A stretch of DNA of 64,000 nucleotides from Kalaharituber pfeilii (GCA_015179045.1 WHUZ01000010.1:744001-808000), one strand, 5' to 3'. Counted from the first letter of the stretch, positions 10,705 to 23,660 are shown. Program-made: numbers and translations. Notes: generated by a model not told the origin, from the letters alone.

Positions 10705-12112
10705 CCTAGCTGGAATCTGTCGCCCCGAGATGGAGGAAGCTCCATTGAGCGCTTCATGAGGTGTATTTGTGATCTCATCCTGGACTACATTAGGTGATTT
10801 GTGGATTTTCTACCGTTACTTACTTAGTGTCGTAGGATAACGACTTTGGAACGTCATGGGGCTTGCTTGCGGGTTACATAAGTGAAGCCATAGTCTTAGA
10901 TGCATTTAGTTAGTTGGAGTTGCGTTACCCTCAAGTACTACACCAAGTCTGCAGAAAGCCAACCCTACCCTATCGAAACGACACAAATAGAAACAGCATT
11001 TCCCGTCTTTACCCCAACCCCCGACCTCGCGGCTAGAACCGCAAAGCCAAATTACCCACCCACACATACATTTCCCCACTTCCCCGGTTCCCCAGTTTCC
11101 CCATCCCGCCCCATTCCCCCCATCGTTTTCAGCTACCTACCAGTACTACCTTCCTAACCCGCATCGAACCCCGCCGCTCCCTCTTCCCGCGACCCCACAC
11201 CTCCACACCTCCACACCTCCACACGTATACAATACCCCGCAGATACACGCACTTACCCGGAGCCAATTCCAACGGTTTTCAACGGTTTTCGACAACGTTT
11301 TTTATCCCGCAACAATTACAGCTAAAATCCCCAACAAAGTTTCCCAACCACACCAAAACCCAAAACCCAAAACCCACCAACCCACCGCTGCCCCCATCCC
11401 CACATACCCATGCCTCTACTAACGTTATCTCTCTAATATTATCTCAACCACCCGTGCGTAGTCTCGTAACCAGGCTCCTTCCTGCCCACTATGGTAGAGT
11501 CCACGTACAAGGGGGACCACCCGTGCCCGAAAACATGTACGTAAAACTTGACACACTTACTTCATCAACCCACCACATCTGATGAAACAAAAGGTTTACT
11601 ATATACAGAAAAACGGATCCACCCAATTCTTCCAAAACCTATTAATAGTAATACCAGAAAACAGCTTCTTCACGAACTTGCTAGTCAAAAACGTATCAAG
11701 ATTTATACTCAACCTTGCATAATAATCTTCACTTCCTGGTCCGGAAAATCCACTGCAAACTATCCGGATTCCATAGCAGCTACCCTCTTCGTTTCCGCTC
11801 CCCCGGCAAGGCAAGATATGATAGCTTTTTCTTTTCTTGCGTGTGCCTATACCTATTTATTTCAATTCCTTACCTAAAAAGGAAGCTAGGTATAGAGCAT
11901 GTTATGCACAAACCTTTGGGGACATAAACGCAAGTTATCTGATTCGTTTCGATGTCGGAATATGGAGGTTGCGGAATCCTCGCGCAGAAAAAGAAGGCTA
12001 CGATGTAATTTGTATATTAGTCAGGTGGTCCCTTATAGCTGGGCTCCACCATACATTACATTTCGTAGTTTCTGCTCCACGTTACCCTCAATACACCACA
12101 AGAACCTCAACC

Positions 12113-12144
<32 letters not shown>

Positions 12145-12662
12145 TAGATATATCCCCCCGCTCCTCAAATAATTCTGAAAAGAGAGCCCACCCCCTAACT
12201 TCTGCCTCTTCATCAAATATTTGTAATTATTGATTGAAGAGGAAAACCCGCGCTAGCTAATATATTATTAATATATGATATAATATATTTATAGATGTAA
12301 TCTATAAAATATTATGAAATTTTTATGTGTTACGTAGCTAGCTCTAGCAGAGACTTAACCGAGACATTCGCCCCCCCGCTTCCCCCAAACCAACAAAAAT
12401 CACATGTCAAGCTTCATTCCATTCACACACGCATAGCACCTCACATCACACGTTACAAGAACAAAGTAACACAAAAAACAAATAAAATAGATATAAAAGA
12501 ACTCCCATTTGATATAATAATATGCCATGAACATACAATAGAACAGATCCCTAGTAAACAAGCAAGAAAAAAACAAATGAAAAAGACATGTAAATACTAT
12601 GCACATATACAAAAAACCATTGAACCCCCACCCACCCTGTCCACATCCCCAGCGCACCTCCC
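10705..12662. other. intergenic with low-complexity DNA
   Basis: No gene seen. 10970-11420 is strongly C-rich and purine-poor on the plus strand, with repeated CCACACCT and AACCCAAA words. A run of 29 A lies at 12113..12141. 12240-12330 is AT-rich. This is the divergent upstream region of the FAS1 gene and the 3' flank of the sulfatase-like gene. Confidence 0.5.
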
Positions 12663-15573
12663 CTACGTATCCCACCAATGGTCCTTCTCCAATTTCCCAT
12701 CCTCATTATGTCCCGCCCCTCTATCTTCCCTCCTCGTCCCCCCATCGTACCCCCACCTCCTCCTCCCTTCCCACATACTCCACCCCGCTATCCTCTCCGC
12801 CCTCTCCACCCACTCCCTCGCCTCGCTTCCAAACCTCTTCTCGACTCTCTCCCACAACTTTTCCCCCTTCTCCCACGACTCCAGCACCCCAGTCCCAGCC
12901 TCGTACTTGTCCGCCCGCAGATCCGAGACCGTGTACTGTGCGTTCTCGCACACGGGGAGCACGAGCCGGTACGGCGTCCGCGGCGACTGCGAGATCACGG
13001 ACAATAACGTGCCACCGGGGTTGATGACGCCAAAGTTAAGCCCGCTTCGCGTCGTCTTGACAGTGCGTCCGTCAGCGGTTGCATAGCTGACTTCCACCTC
13101 TGGTCGCAGATGTCTGATCAGCGATTGCCCTTCATACTCGTTCTGAATCACCCTCGCCATCTTATGCTGCGACTTCCTCAACGAGCCCGTTGTGACGAGT
13201 AAATCCAATATCGTCGGCACAATCGACATACTCGTCATGGTCGCGTTGATTTGAATCATCCCGCTCCCCTGATCTCCCGGTCCATTCAGATTGATCAGTG
13301 GATGCCTAAACACCAACGGCACCCAAAAGTTCGCAATATGTGGGTTCGCATACGTCGTCTTCGCATTGGTCTCCCCACCAAAGCCGAACCCGTGGTCGCC
13401 GATAATTACAACCAGCGTCTCGTCCTCCGCGCCAACTTCTTTCAGGAGCTCAAGAACTTGCTGCACCCACTGGTCGCCCCATTTGATACTGTTCAGGTAC
13501 CTATTCCACGCTGAGCTCCCCCCGTTCTTTCCACCCCAGTACTGCTGCTGCGGTCCAAACTCCGGCGGTGTAGCCCAAGGATGATGGGTTGACGACGTCA
13601 AATGCGACAAAAACACCCTCTCGTTGTTTGCCTTGGCATTCAAGAACAGGTCGCGCATGTATGGCTTGAGCTCAGTCTCACTATAACCAAAATAATTGAG
13701 TTCCGGGTTCTTTGGCGGGTACTTCGCGCTCGGAGCCTGCAGCTGCTCTCGCACCATTGTCTCCTTGAATCCAATCTGCTCCAAAAACGGCGCCTGTCGA
13801 TCAAACTTCGCCGTTGCCGCCTGCATATAAACCGACCTCCACGTCGAGTTGTGCAACCATGGCCACTCAGCATCCCCATCACCAGGTTGATTCTGCTGAA
13901 AGTTAAACAAGTCCAAAACCTGCGCCAAGCAAGGCTGATACACCTCCGTCTCGAGCTCTTCCAAGAAGTCAACTGCAAGAGGGTTAACTCCGCAGTGACT
14001 TCCCAAAAGACTCTTCAGGGTAAATGTGCTTCCAGTTACCACCCCGTTGACATTTATCCCTCCGCTTGTGAGGTTGGCACCAATATCCCTAGGTCCGAAT
14101 CCTGCATCTTGTCCGGTGACAAGTTCCGCAATCCTGCTGAGCTCAGAGAGATCGGCCCATTCTGCGGCGCTTTCATCACGCTTCTTCAATTTCCCGCTCC
14201 CGCCCCGAGATTCAACCAATTGATTGTACAAGGTGCCATCCTTCATAAGCGGGAAAACATCCTTTCGGGTAGACTCCAGCGTAAGAATAACCACATTTCT
14301 GATGGGAACCCTTTTCTTTTCGAGTAATCGCTGAAGCTGCTCAAGAATCGGCTCATCCATGTTACTGATCTTCAAAGGATCCTGCGCTGGGTCATACCCC
14401 GTCATTGGTGGAGGTGGAGGCGGATGTCCACGTTCATGAAGATGCCTCGAGTCCAAGCGACGTCTATGAGGGGGTGGTGGTGGACCATGGCCACGATGCT
14501 CATGTGGCGGTGGTGGGGGCGGATGACTTTCAGAGAAATTCTTCCTGTAAAACTTCCCAAAGCCTGGAATCTCATGTTCTGGAAGCCAATCCGGTCGCTC
14601 TCTCGGCTGCCACACATTACTACCAGGCCTCCACCCCCTTCTCCCATCAGGATTATCTAGTGTCCATAGCTTGTTGGAAATCAGGTCGGGGTAAGGAAAC
14701 TCGACCGCACCCTCATCCCACGGAATGGGTTCACAAAACTCTGACCTCGTTGTCCACAGGCCCTCGAAAATGGTAAATGGAAGTGTCCCGGAAAGATGCC
14801 GATATGGACTGCTCGGTCGGACAACTAACAGGACAATCATCGTAACTGCATACGCAATCAAGCCGACCCTTCCCCATGTAAGCCCAAAAAACGAGCATTG
14901 CCGATTCATACTTTTCTCCTGCTCACTTCCTGAAACCAATCCCTCCGCTTCCTCCCTCAAATTAGAATTTCTCCGGTACCGTTTCCAGCGAATGGCAGGC
15001 GGGTAGATTGTATGTCCTGTCCACCTCAGAAACCGCCACGTGATATTGTAGAGCCCCGGGTTGAACAACCACGCAATTCCCCCGAAAATGCCAATTGTCA
15101 ACGCCAATCCCGGGAATCCACTCATCAGCATTCCAAAAAACCCTTCTGGTTCCCGCATAACCTTCAACATGAAACTCCAGCGAATCTCACCCCCAGTCTC
15201 GATGAAGAAACCAATCTGCGCCGCAGCGGTTGATGTAACTAAGCATCTGAGACAGGCCAAGACCTCCATATTAGCAGAATCCGGTGGCAACGCCCAATTA
15301 GGGTAATTGAAAAATGAAGCGAATGCAGAACAGAAATTATACATACGATAATATTATGCCTCCTATTTTTGACCATTTGAATAACGCCCTCCCGCCAAAC
15401 ACCACAAGCAAATCCAGTAATAAGAATGTCGGGAGATACAGAAGAAATAGAATCAGTGGTAAAGCCGTGAAATGCGAAAACAGGTGCATTAGTTTCGCGC
15501 TCAGCAGCGAAATGACCATTAAACAATAATAATAGCCCCTGTCGGGCCAGGACATCTTTGGAAAGCACCTCAT
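12663..15573 (-). CDS. multi-pass membrane protein with LTA-synthase/sulfatase-like catalytic domain
   Basis: Exons 15347..15573 and 12663..15246 give 936 residues. The 100-nt intron (GTATGT..CTCAG) joins GGIILS to CLVTSTAAAQIGF in phase 2. The start is the first in-frame ATG (MRCFPKMSW). Exon 1 and residues about 110-220 carry four to five hydrophobic segments (LILFLLYLPTFLLLDLLVV; LIAYAVTMIVLLVV). A His/Pro-rich linker (about 315-355) precedes the alkaline-phosphatase-fold domain. Catalytic or metal elements are VILTLESTRKD (~396), GSHCGVNP (~491), TSSTHHPW (~627) and VVIIGDHGFGF (~689). Fungal members are membrane-anchored and presumed to act on a cell-envelope sulfate or phosphate ester; the substrate is unknown. 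The Cys of SHCGVNP does not sit in the classical C-x-P-x-R sulfatase signature, so sulfatase activity is doubtful. Confidence 0.85.
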
Positions 15574-16934
15574 GATTAGAATTAATTTTGCCGTAGACGA
15601 TATCGTGAAAATGAAATTCCGTGCCAATCCAGTTTCTATCCGAAAGAAAAACTAAATAACAAAAAAAAAAACTATATTCCTTTTCCGTTGTCGCCCACCG
15701 TAACTCGATAATCCTTTTTTTCGTATTGTTTGCTTTCTCGTAACTAAATGTTTGTTGAAGGCCTCCCTCTTATCCCGAGTGCAGTATGGTCCCAACGGCT
15801 TGGACGAAGTAGTTGAAGACCCCGTCCCGCTTAAGCGGATGTAATAAGAGCTGTAGTCTCCGTCTATTGATTCGACAAGATGCGGTTGTCGGAATGCTTC
15901 AAGTCGTTTCTGCTGCTGGTATCGTGCTCAAAATCCAACCGTGAGTGATTGTAGAATCAACTAGGCCAGTTTCGCAAGCGAAAAGGATGCTGACGGGCAG
16001 AGGGAAGGAGCGGACAAAGCAGTCGAGCAAAAAGAAGGAGCGGCAGGAGCTCGAATGCTCAATATCTGAAAATCCGTCCAGGGCTGATCCAGGAAGGCGG
16101 CAATCGCTAGAGCTGCTGTTCGTTGGTGGAGGGGAAGTTGAAGATTCTGTTACTGCACGCCCCCACTGCTGACAATAGGAGGTGAATGAGAGAAGCCCGA
16201 AGCGGCGTCCGAACAGCAAAACGTGTAACAGGACAGAAAAGGAGGGAACGATGGACACTAAGTAGGATGAAGTGAAGGGGCCGAGTGAGCGTGAATAAGC
16301 GGCTCAGGATGCCGGGGGCCAGTGGAGGGGAAGGATGGTGCAGTGGGAAGAACGCACCACCACAACCACCACCCTTCTTTTTTTTCCCGGATGCAGACGG
16401 CCGGTGCCTAATTGGGAGTGCAGTTGAATGAGCCTCGCGCCCCTCTGGGGCAAGGCCCCGGGCTCAGGGACGGGGGAGGGGGCAGCCAGTGGACCAGTGC
16501 ATGTGCGCAGAGACACAGCGCGGGCGGAGGCACTGCGGACAGCCAGTCAGTCAGAAAAGCTTAGCACGCCAAAAAGTCGCCCAGCGCGGTCTAGGGCCGC
16601 TCCCATAAGGGGGCGCGCAGGGGCTGCGGCTCCAGCAGCCAGCCAGCCAGCATCACGCGACCCACCGCCGCCAGAAGCAGAGTCAGCTCTCGACCCGAGC
16701 GGGTGGAATGCGGTATCATATCGTACGTGGGAGTCGCGACCGGGATGGAGCACGGGCGGACGCGCTGCCGTGGCACAAACCCTCGCGCCGCTTGGCCGCT
16801 TTCGCGCCTGGCGCCCGGCGCCCGTCTGCTGCGGCTATTAGAAAAGGTGCATCCTCCGCAGTCAATAAGAGGCATGTTACCTATTAGTACAGTACCACCA
16901 ATTGCCGCTCCACAGGCCCAGCTGCCCTTTGTTG

Positions 16935-17010
16935 AAGAATATGCAGCGCTGAAGTGAAACATCATGCACAGTGGTTGGGTGTGCTGAACATATGCAACCT
17001 GAGCTGTGGC
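16935..17010 (+). repeat. dispersed repeat block, copy 2
   Basis: Partner of 4618-4690: GAAGAATATGCA, then ACATCATGCACAGTGG, then CATATGCAACCTGAGC. Similar spacing but clearly diverged. Confidence 0.45.
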
Positions 17011-17911
17011 CATGATGTAAACTGACGTTTCAAGATTCTATGGTCTTCTATTTCCTATACCCGATTATATCCTCTTTACCATCTGAATCCGCTGCTATGC
17101 GCAACCTCATTCCGCACCAATAATTGTTTAGTTGGGTACGAAGGTACTTCCTGAATTTTGTTGCATCAATAGGGGCGTTTTGGGACGCATATTTGGGGTT
17201 ATTCTGTTGGAATTAATCGACTGTATCATATCCCACCGCAATTTAGCTCGTAATCTGTAATTTACCACATCCTTAAGCGGATGTGGCTTAGCTGGCTTAG
17301 CCCCCCCAGGCCTTGGCGCCTAGGGGCCGGCCGGCTGTAACAGCCAAGCTACCCTCGCTGACTTGGGTAATCGTGCAGGTGCCTCGTTACTAGCATAGAG
17401 TGGTGATTTACTTCGCTGCATACCAGCAATCAAGGTGGACGAGCAATTCTGGCAGAGAGCCGATGGCTTATGAAGGTCGTCGCGCATACTATATACTTCT
17501 CCGCTGCTTGAAGCCGGCTGCGAACTGGGCGCAAGATACAAGGTTATTGCTGCCCAGTGCTGGCCCTTCCAACAGTCCTTCCATGACAATCCGAAGCTGC
17601 GAACACTAGCATGGGGCACATGCACTCTCGCGGCCACACAGAGTAATCCTGTTTGTATTTCTCCATTACGTGTGTGATATAACCTCTCACCCTGTACAAT
17701 TGATTATTAGCATTACAATTTAACCTGCTCTATCCATCTTCAACGATCAATATCGGGGAAATATGACCTGCCAAGAATATGTCCTGCATGCGCGGCCAGC
17801 TAGGAAGCGTAACCCAGTCTACGTACGCCGCACGTATCTCCACGTCTCTAATCAGCCCGTATTATCGCTGCATTCAAACTAGGATTGAAATTGTTCTCGT
17901 GCCCAGACTTA

Positions 17912-18000
17912 TTACTTCTGCACCTCCTTGACAGCACCCTGAGGACCCTCATCACTGGCAGTTCCGTAGGCGATGTGCTTGAGGCTACCAAACCCTTCTT
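17912..18000 (-). other. possible isolated last exon or gene fragment
   Basis: On the minus strand, after an acceptor-like TTTTAACAG, an open frame encodes GFGSLKHIAYGTASDEG followed by PQGAVKEVQK and a TAA. The residue choice looks like real coding sequence. No upstream exon could be joined to it and the family was not recognised. Confidence 0.25.
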
Positions 18001-20041
18001 CTGTTAAAGGGGGCCTGGTATGACTGATCCATCTTTACCACTTCTATTTTTGCAAGTATATAGTGCTTATTTCGAAACCTGCCGTAACTCCGATGCGAGA
18101 ATGTAACATGAACGTCCCTTGCCCCTGCCATGGCCCACCACATTTAACCTCAGATCTGACACGCAATTGTAATTAGCTCATTAAGCAAGGAATAGGAAAG
18201 TGTTAGGAAAATTACACCGCGATTAATACTCTGTGACAACTGTTACTTTGATAACCAATGTCAGTCCATCTTCAACGTTTTTTTTTTCCTACTATCTGAC
18301 ATACCTTCCTCGACATAGCTGTAGTTGGGGATTGTAGTGGAGAAAAGTTAACCGTATTCTGGTTTGTACTGAGGCATGCGATTTTCTATTGCCGAATTTA
18401 GAAGTCTAAATCTGGCTAAGATTAATTGACCCCCCTCTTGAGTGCTACTGCTTCAGGTACGGAGTATATAGGGTTACTTAAAAATAATACTACAGCAGGG
18501 TCGCGATTGGCTGTTAGACCAAGTTCGCAGCATCGAATGTCACGTGCCGATTCATGAATAAGCGAGCAATGAACATTCGATTCTGCAGAACTCACTTTGG
18601 AGGCCCACACATAGACTGAACACCCGCAGCTACTCAAAGCAGTTCAAGCTCATGTTACTCCCTCACTCCACCTACCTAAAGTATGACAAGTCCAGCCTCG
18701 TCTGGAACCAGCTGCCGTCCAGCCTTTGTGTAACTCGACTCCAACAACACAAAATCTGGTGACACCTGTATGTAGCATACTGCCCCGCAGCTGAGCTGTC
18801 ACAAACCATAACATTGAAGCCGACTTTTCTGCGATTGTGCTATTCCATCATGATCATCATCTCGGGGAATGAGATCGATCATTGATTAAGTGACAGGCCT
18901 ATTTATTGGGGAGGGCTCCCAAGTTTGGGCGAAGAATACACCAGTTTGGTTCAGTGAGGACTCTTTGATGTAAACGTGTAACACTTGTACTTATTCGGAC
19001 TATCGAACATGCAAGTGAATTGTGATGGTCGATTCACGTTTCGTCTCCTTTTCCCTTCCCGTGTGGGTTCGATTATGATCATGAGTCTAAGAAAGACAAT
19101 TGCAAATAACTACTTTACCAGTGTACTCTGAACCCAAAGTGTGAATTCGACTCGCTACTGCTGCCGTGTAGCTTTGAAACAAGTGTTAGTATCGATCCTG
19201 GGTATGTAACAAATCGAGGATGGTGACAGAAATTTGCAGCTATTGTCTCGGGGCGTGGGCGGTGTCCACTTCGTCCTGATCAACGAACCATGGAACATGG
19301 TGATACAAAAACCTATGGCTTTTGAGACAAATTCCATGCTCCCACTGTCAGATACGGACTTGAGATTCGAGTCTGACCAGTGAGAGACACCGGAGTTATC
19401 GATTACTGACTTTCCTTGCTTAGGAAATTCTATGTGTGTTGCTCAGATGTGTCGAGCTCAAATTGAGGAGAGTTAAGAGCCTCCAGGTAGTACGCGGCTC
19501 AAATTTTGAACTTCGTCCAATGGACACACGTAAACCCACTTAGATAAGCAGGTATATTACAACCAGCCAATATCGAGACAGCTTTGCATCGTGCCAGTAA
19601 TACTAGTACATCAATTGAAGCTTGTCCCTATCATTAGCAGTGAAAGTTCAGTCTGCTAAAAGTAGTATGCTTTGCGTACCGGGCTCATGTCCCGGAGACA
19701 TTCCCCGGACACATTCCCCCGCCTTGGCCTCCAGGCTTGGGAAGGCTTGGCAGCGTAGGGGATATGTGTATTGACACCTTGCTTGTCTCAGTGATGGAAG
19801 GCACTAGTACCTAATGCTTCGGTTGAAAGGAGGATAGTGCAAGGGATAAGTCTTTGTAAGTTGCACTGGAAGCGGTGAAGGTGTCAAGGTCAGTGAGTAG
19901 CATTTGTCAGTCAGTCACGTGTCGCACGTGATGTCACAAAACACAGCTGACATAATTTCTTGGCGCTAGGCCATACAGCTGATCCGCACGGCTCTCTGCC
20001 ATTTTAGCCTTGCAGCAACCCTCACACTACGCAATTCACCA

Positions 20042-23000
20042 ATGTCGCATTCATTCCACCGAGAAAGAGGCCGTGAGCGAGACATGAGAGGAGGATCAGG
20101 AGAGGTAGGTGAGCCTAGTGGAGGCGGGACAGAAAGGGGAGGTGATTATCATAGCCAATACCGTCAGCACCGTCGCCCCTACCACTCACCGCCGTCCCCA
20201 GATTATGTCCACTCACCATCTTCTGGATCAAAGGGGGACGGTGGTCATAGCGGAGGGGAGCGTGGGAGGGCCTGGGATGATCGAGGAGGTGCAGGTGGTT
20301 ATGGGGGTGGAGGTAATGACAGGAGCTACCAACACCAGGAGTACAACCACCGCCGTAGCGACAGAGACTGGGACAGGAATGCTGGAAACGACATGTATTC
20401 TGACCGAGATTGGGACCGGCACGGGGATGAAGGCAATGACTGGGATACAGGCACAAGCCGGGAAAGGTACCATTCCAGAGGACGGAATACCAGCAGAGGT
20501 GGAGGCTATCGAGACCGTGACCGTCCCCGAAGCCGGAGTCACCCACATAGTCGTAGCCGGAGCCATAGCCGCACCAGAGACCACCACTATCGGGACCGCG
20601 ACAAGTACTGGGACCGTTCTGACCGAGACCGGGATCGGGACCGGGACAGAGACAGCAGGGACAACAGGGACACCAGAGATAACCGAGATCGAGACCGCGA
20701 ACGAGACAGAAGCCCTTTCTACGGCGCGCCGCCCTGCCGTGATGTTATCCTTGAAGGATTTGGAATCGAGACCAGTGAGGAAGATGTTTGCACACCCCTT
20801 GACCCCCCCGTCATTATTCCCTTCTTCTCTTCCCCCTCTTACATCATCGTCATTGTTTCCTTCCTGCACCTTCTCCCCCTTCCTTCTTCCCACACCACTT
20901 GCTGCCGTGGAAGGACACACTCGAGAAGAGCGAAGCATCGCACACAAGCAAAAGCACAAGAAGGGCCAGCTTGTTCTTCTCGAATCCGCACCCGTATGGA
21001 TATGATACTGTCGTTTGCAGTGAAGAAACAACACCAAAACAAGAACATCTTTCAAATCAAGAATAAGAAACTATATCCTACCTTAAATTTTTTTTTGTGT
21101 GGATCATAGGCTAAAATTTAGTCTTTTACGAGGGGGATGTGTTGGTGCAGTGCATGCTCTGCGCTCGCAAACTGAGAGAAGTCTGCCTTTTCTCGGCTTT
21201 GTGAACGTGGAGTGTGCGGGCGCTATACTACATCCAAAGCTGAATCTATGCTTTGATTTGATGTAGATTATGAATGAGCTTGTTGAGGTTATGGGTGTGG
21301 AAGGTGTGGAGGCTATGAACATTATCAAAGACCGGACTACTGGTAAGTTTATACCATCCAACTTACTTTCCTTAACACTACCTCACCATTTAAACTCCTT
21401 AAACAAAACTCTAATTTCTTCCAATTTGTTGTTTGAACACAGGGCAATCTCGTGGCTTCGGCTTCGCTCGCTTCACCACCGTCGCTTTCGCGAAAAAATT
21501 CCTTGCAGAACACTACCCTTCTGTCAGGATGTTCCCTGAACAAATAAAAATCAAGTGCGCCTTCTCTAGAACTGGAGGTGGAGGCGGAGACGGCGATAAG
21601 GATCGGGGAAGGAGAGGACGGGATGGGGAGGATGAGTGGACTTGTCGAGTGGTGAGTGTCCGCCAATTGCTAGGCCAAGTGTGGAATGCGAGGGAGGGAA
21701 GTGGATGGATTTGGATGCTAACAGGTGTAGTGCATGATGCTCAACTTCTCACGACGAACAGAGTGCTATAGGTGCGCTACTCCAAAGTCAGGTATGTGAC
21801 TTTCACCACACCTCCCCACGTCCCCAATGCTATCAACCATTACCTTCATCCTTTCACTAACATTGGAAACTCAAGTTGCCCTTGCGTCAACTCTTACCCA
21901 TCCCACCCCAACCTTCTTCCAAAACGACGGCAGCCGTGACGTCGAAGAGACAACGGCTTCCCAGTTTCTTCTGTTCCGCGAACTTGCCGAAGGCGTCGGC
22001 GAAGAGATGCTAGCAAAGGGTGTCATGAAATTGCTTGCTTCACCACCAAAGATCGAGAATCAGGGAACTCAGGGGAGGCTAAGGTAAGAAGTGGAGGTGC
22101 TGCCGCTGCGGCAGCGGTGCCTGGGGGTGCGAGGGAGGGAAGCGTCAAACGGGTGTTGCTGGTTAGAGATCGGAGGACGGGGGAAAGCTGGAGATTCGGG
22201 TTTGTGGAGTTTGCGGGGGTGGAGGTAAGTTATTTTTCCTCCCTGATGCCCTACCATCAATTGAATCCATCCGTCTGCCAAGTGGGCATGGTAACTAACA
22301 TAAAACCATCTAGGACTCCAAAGCCGCATACGACAAATACCTCAAACTCGACCGCTTCACGATCGCCTCCAAACCCGTCAGCGTCAGCTTTATCCATTCG
22401 GGCGTGTTTGTCCCCGTTTACAACATCCCTACCTCCACATTGCGGAATATAGAAAAGTACACATTTTTGGGAAGTAACGGGTTACGACTGGCGTATTGGG
22501 ACGAGGAGGGATATGTGAGCGAGCATGTTGTTACTGCGCCCAGCAGCATCTCAAATGCCACGAACCCCACTGTGGGACAAGGAGTAGATAAGCCTCCCGA
22601 GAACGCGGCTACTGCAGGAACGAAATCAAAGAAAAGGAAAGCGGCAGCAGATACCGATAAAGGAGTCGGAAGTGGAGGTGGAGGTGGGGGAGGAGCTGCA
22701 GCAGGGGCCGCCTCTGTCGCCGCTGTGGGAGGAAGCTCATCAAAGAAAACCCTGCCCTCCCATTTACAATTCTGGCAAGATCGGCATCTTGAGCTCCACG
22801 GTGTTGTCCCCGCTGACAACGCCGGCGGTGGTGACTCCGGTGCCGCATCCGAAAGTGACGGCGGCGCGGGTGCGGGCGCAAAGAAAAAGAAACTCGGCTC
22901 TGGCCCAGCTGCCCCAGTCCTGGGCGCCGTGCCAGGTATCCCGATGACTGCATCAACCATCTCTGCCGCTGCCGTTGGCACGGAAAGTGGAAGCGCGGAA

Positions 23001-23660
23001 AGTAGGGGAGACGCGGCGGGGGACGGGCCGCCAGCCGCGTCGTTCGCCGACCTCTCCCGGCTGGCGTGTCTGCTGTGCGCTAGACAATTCAAATCCGCGC
23101 AGGAGGTACACAAGCACGAGCGAATTTCCACTCTTCACCGCACCAACTTGAGCGACCCCAAGCTGGTTGAAACTGCCAGAGCGAAGCTTGCGAAGGCCGG
23201 TATCGTGAATCAGCCTGCCGCTGCTACCGTGCAGCCTGCGCAGCCAGTTTATCGAGACCGTGCAAAAGAGCGCCGCGCAGTCTTTGGCCAGCCCAAGCGC
23301 CCGGACCTGTCGTCCACCTCCTCGTCCTATAACCCGTCCAGCAACACCACCAGCACGGGCACCGCCGCGCCCACGCGCTCCCGGTCCGCGACACCTCCAC
23401 CCGCCCCAGCGCCCCCGTCGAAGGGTGCAGCTTTACTGAGCAAAATGGGCTGGACGGGCGCAGGGTTGGGGGCTGGAGGAAAGGGTATCACGGCGCCGGT
23501 TGTGGCAGAGATGTATGCGGAGGGTGTCGGGCTCGGTGCGAAGGGGGGCAAGGTCGGCGAGGCGTCGGAGGTGGCGGGCGCGAATACGGTGGGAGGGTAT
23601 AAGGATTTTGTCAGGAGGACGAAGGAGAAAGCGAAGGAGAGGTTTGAGGGAATGAGTTGA
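20042..23660 (+). CDS. RBM5/RBM10-like splicing factor (RRM, RanBP2 zinc finger, RRM, C2H2, G-patch)
   Basis: Nuclear pre-mRNA splicing regulator. Exons: 20042..20785, 21267..21342, 21443..21651, 21731..21791, 21876..22224 and 22314..23660, about 928 residues. An Arg/Asp/Ser/Gly-rich tail (1-230) is followed by RRM1 (DVILEGFGIE, then SRGFGFARF). Next is a RanBP2 finger spliced exactly across intron 3 (EWTCRV|CMMLNF..CYRCATPKS), then RRM2 (SQFLLFRELAEG, then SWRFGFVEF). A likely OCRE remnant (LGSNGLRLAYWDEEGYV), a C2H2 finger (LACLLCARQFKSAQEVHKHE) and a G-patch (KMGWTGAGLGAGGKG) complete the family order. Intron 1 is long (481 nt) with a weak GTTTGC donor. Exon 5 is one base short: frame slips between MKLLASPPK and RESGNSGEAKV near the AAA at 22048..22050, and one added base makes the whole model a multiple of three. 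Confidence 0.86.

Larger units (their letters stand above)
15574..20041. other. large intergenic region
   Basis: No complete gene supported. 16290-16860 is a GC-rich island; its open frames look like composition artefacts. A 12-base TTAAGCGGATGT word occurs at 15832 and 17274. A repeat block lies at 16935 and an exon-like stretch at 17912. Just before the splicing-factor gene, 19915-19935 contains CACGTGATGTCAC, a joined E-box/CRE-like sequence. Confidence 0.45.

Noticed and set aside
12325..13086. Long plus-strand frame opposite the sulfatase-like gene
   Set aside because: It is Pro/Ser-rich shadow sequence of the real minus-strand coding region and C-rich flank.
16428..16841. 137-codon frame in a GC-rich island
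   Set aside because: Competing open frames on both strands, no domain and no splice or promoter context.
20109..21055. Overlapping frames on both strands within the RBM5-like first exon
   Set aside because: Artefacts of the Arg/Asp/Gly-rich repetitive coding sequence.
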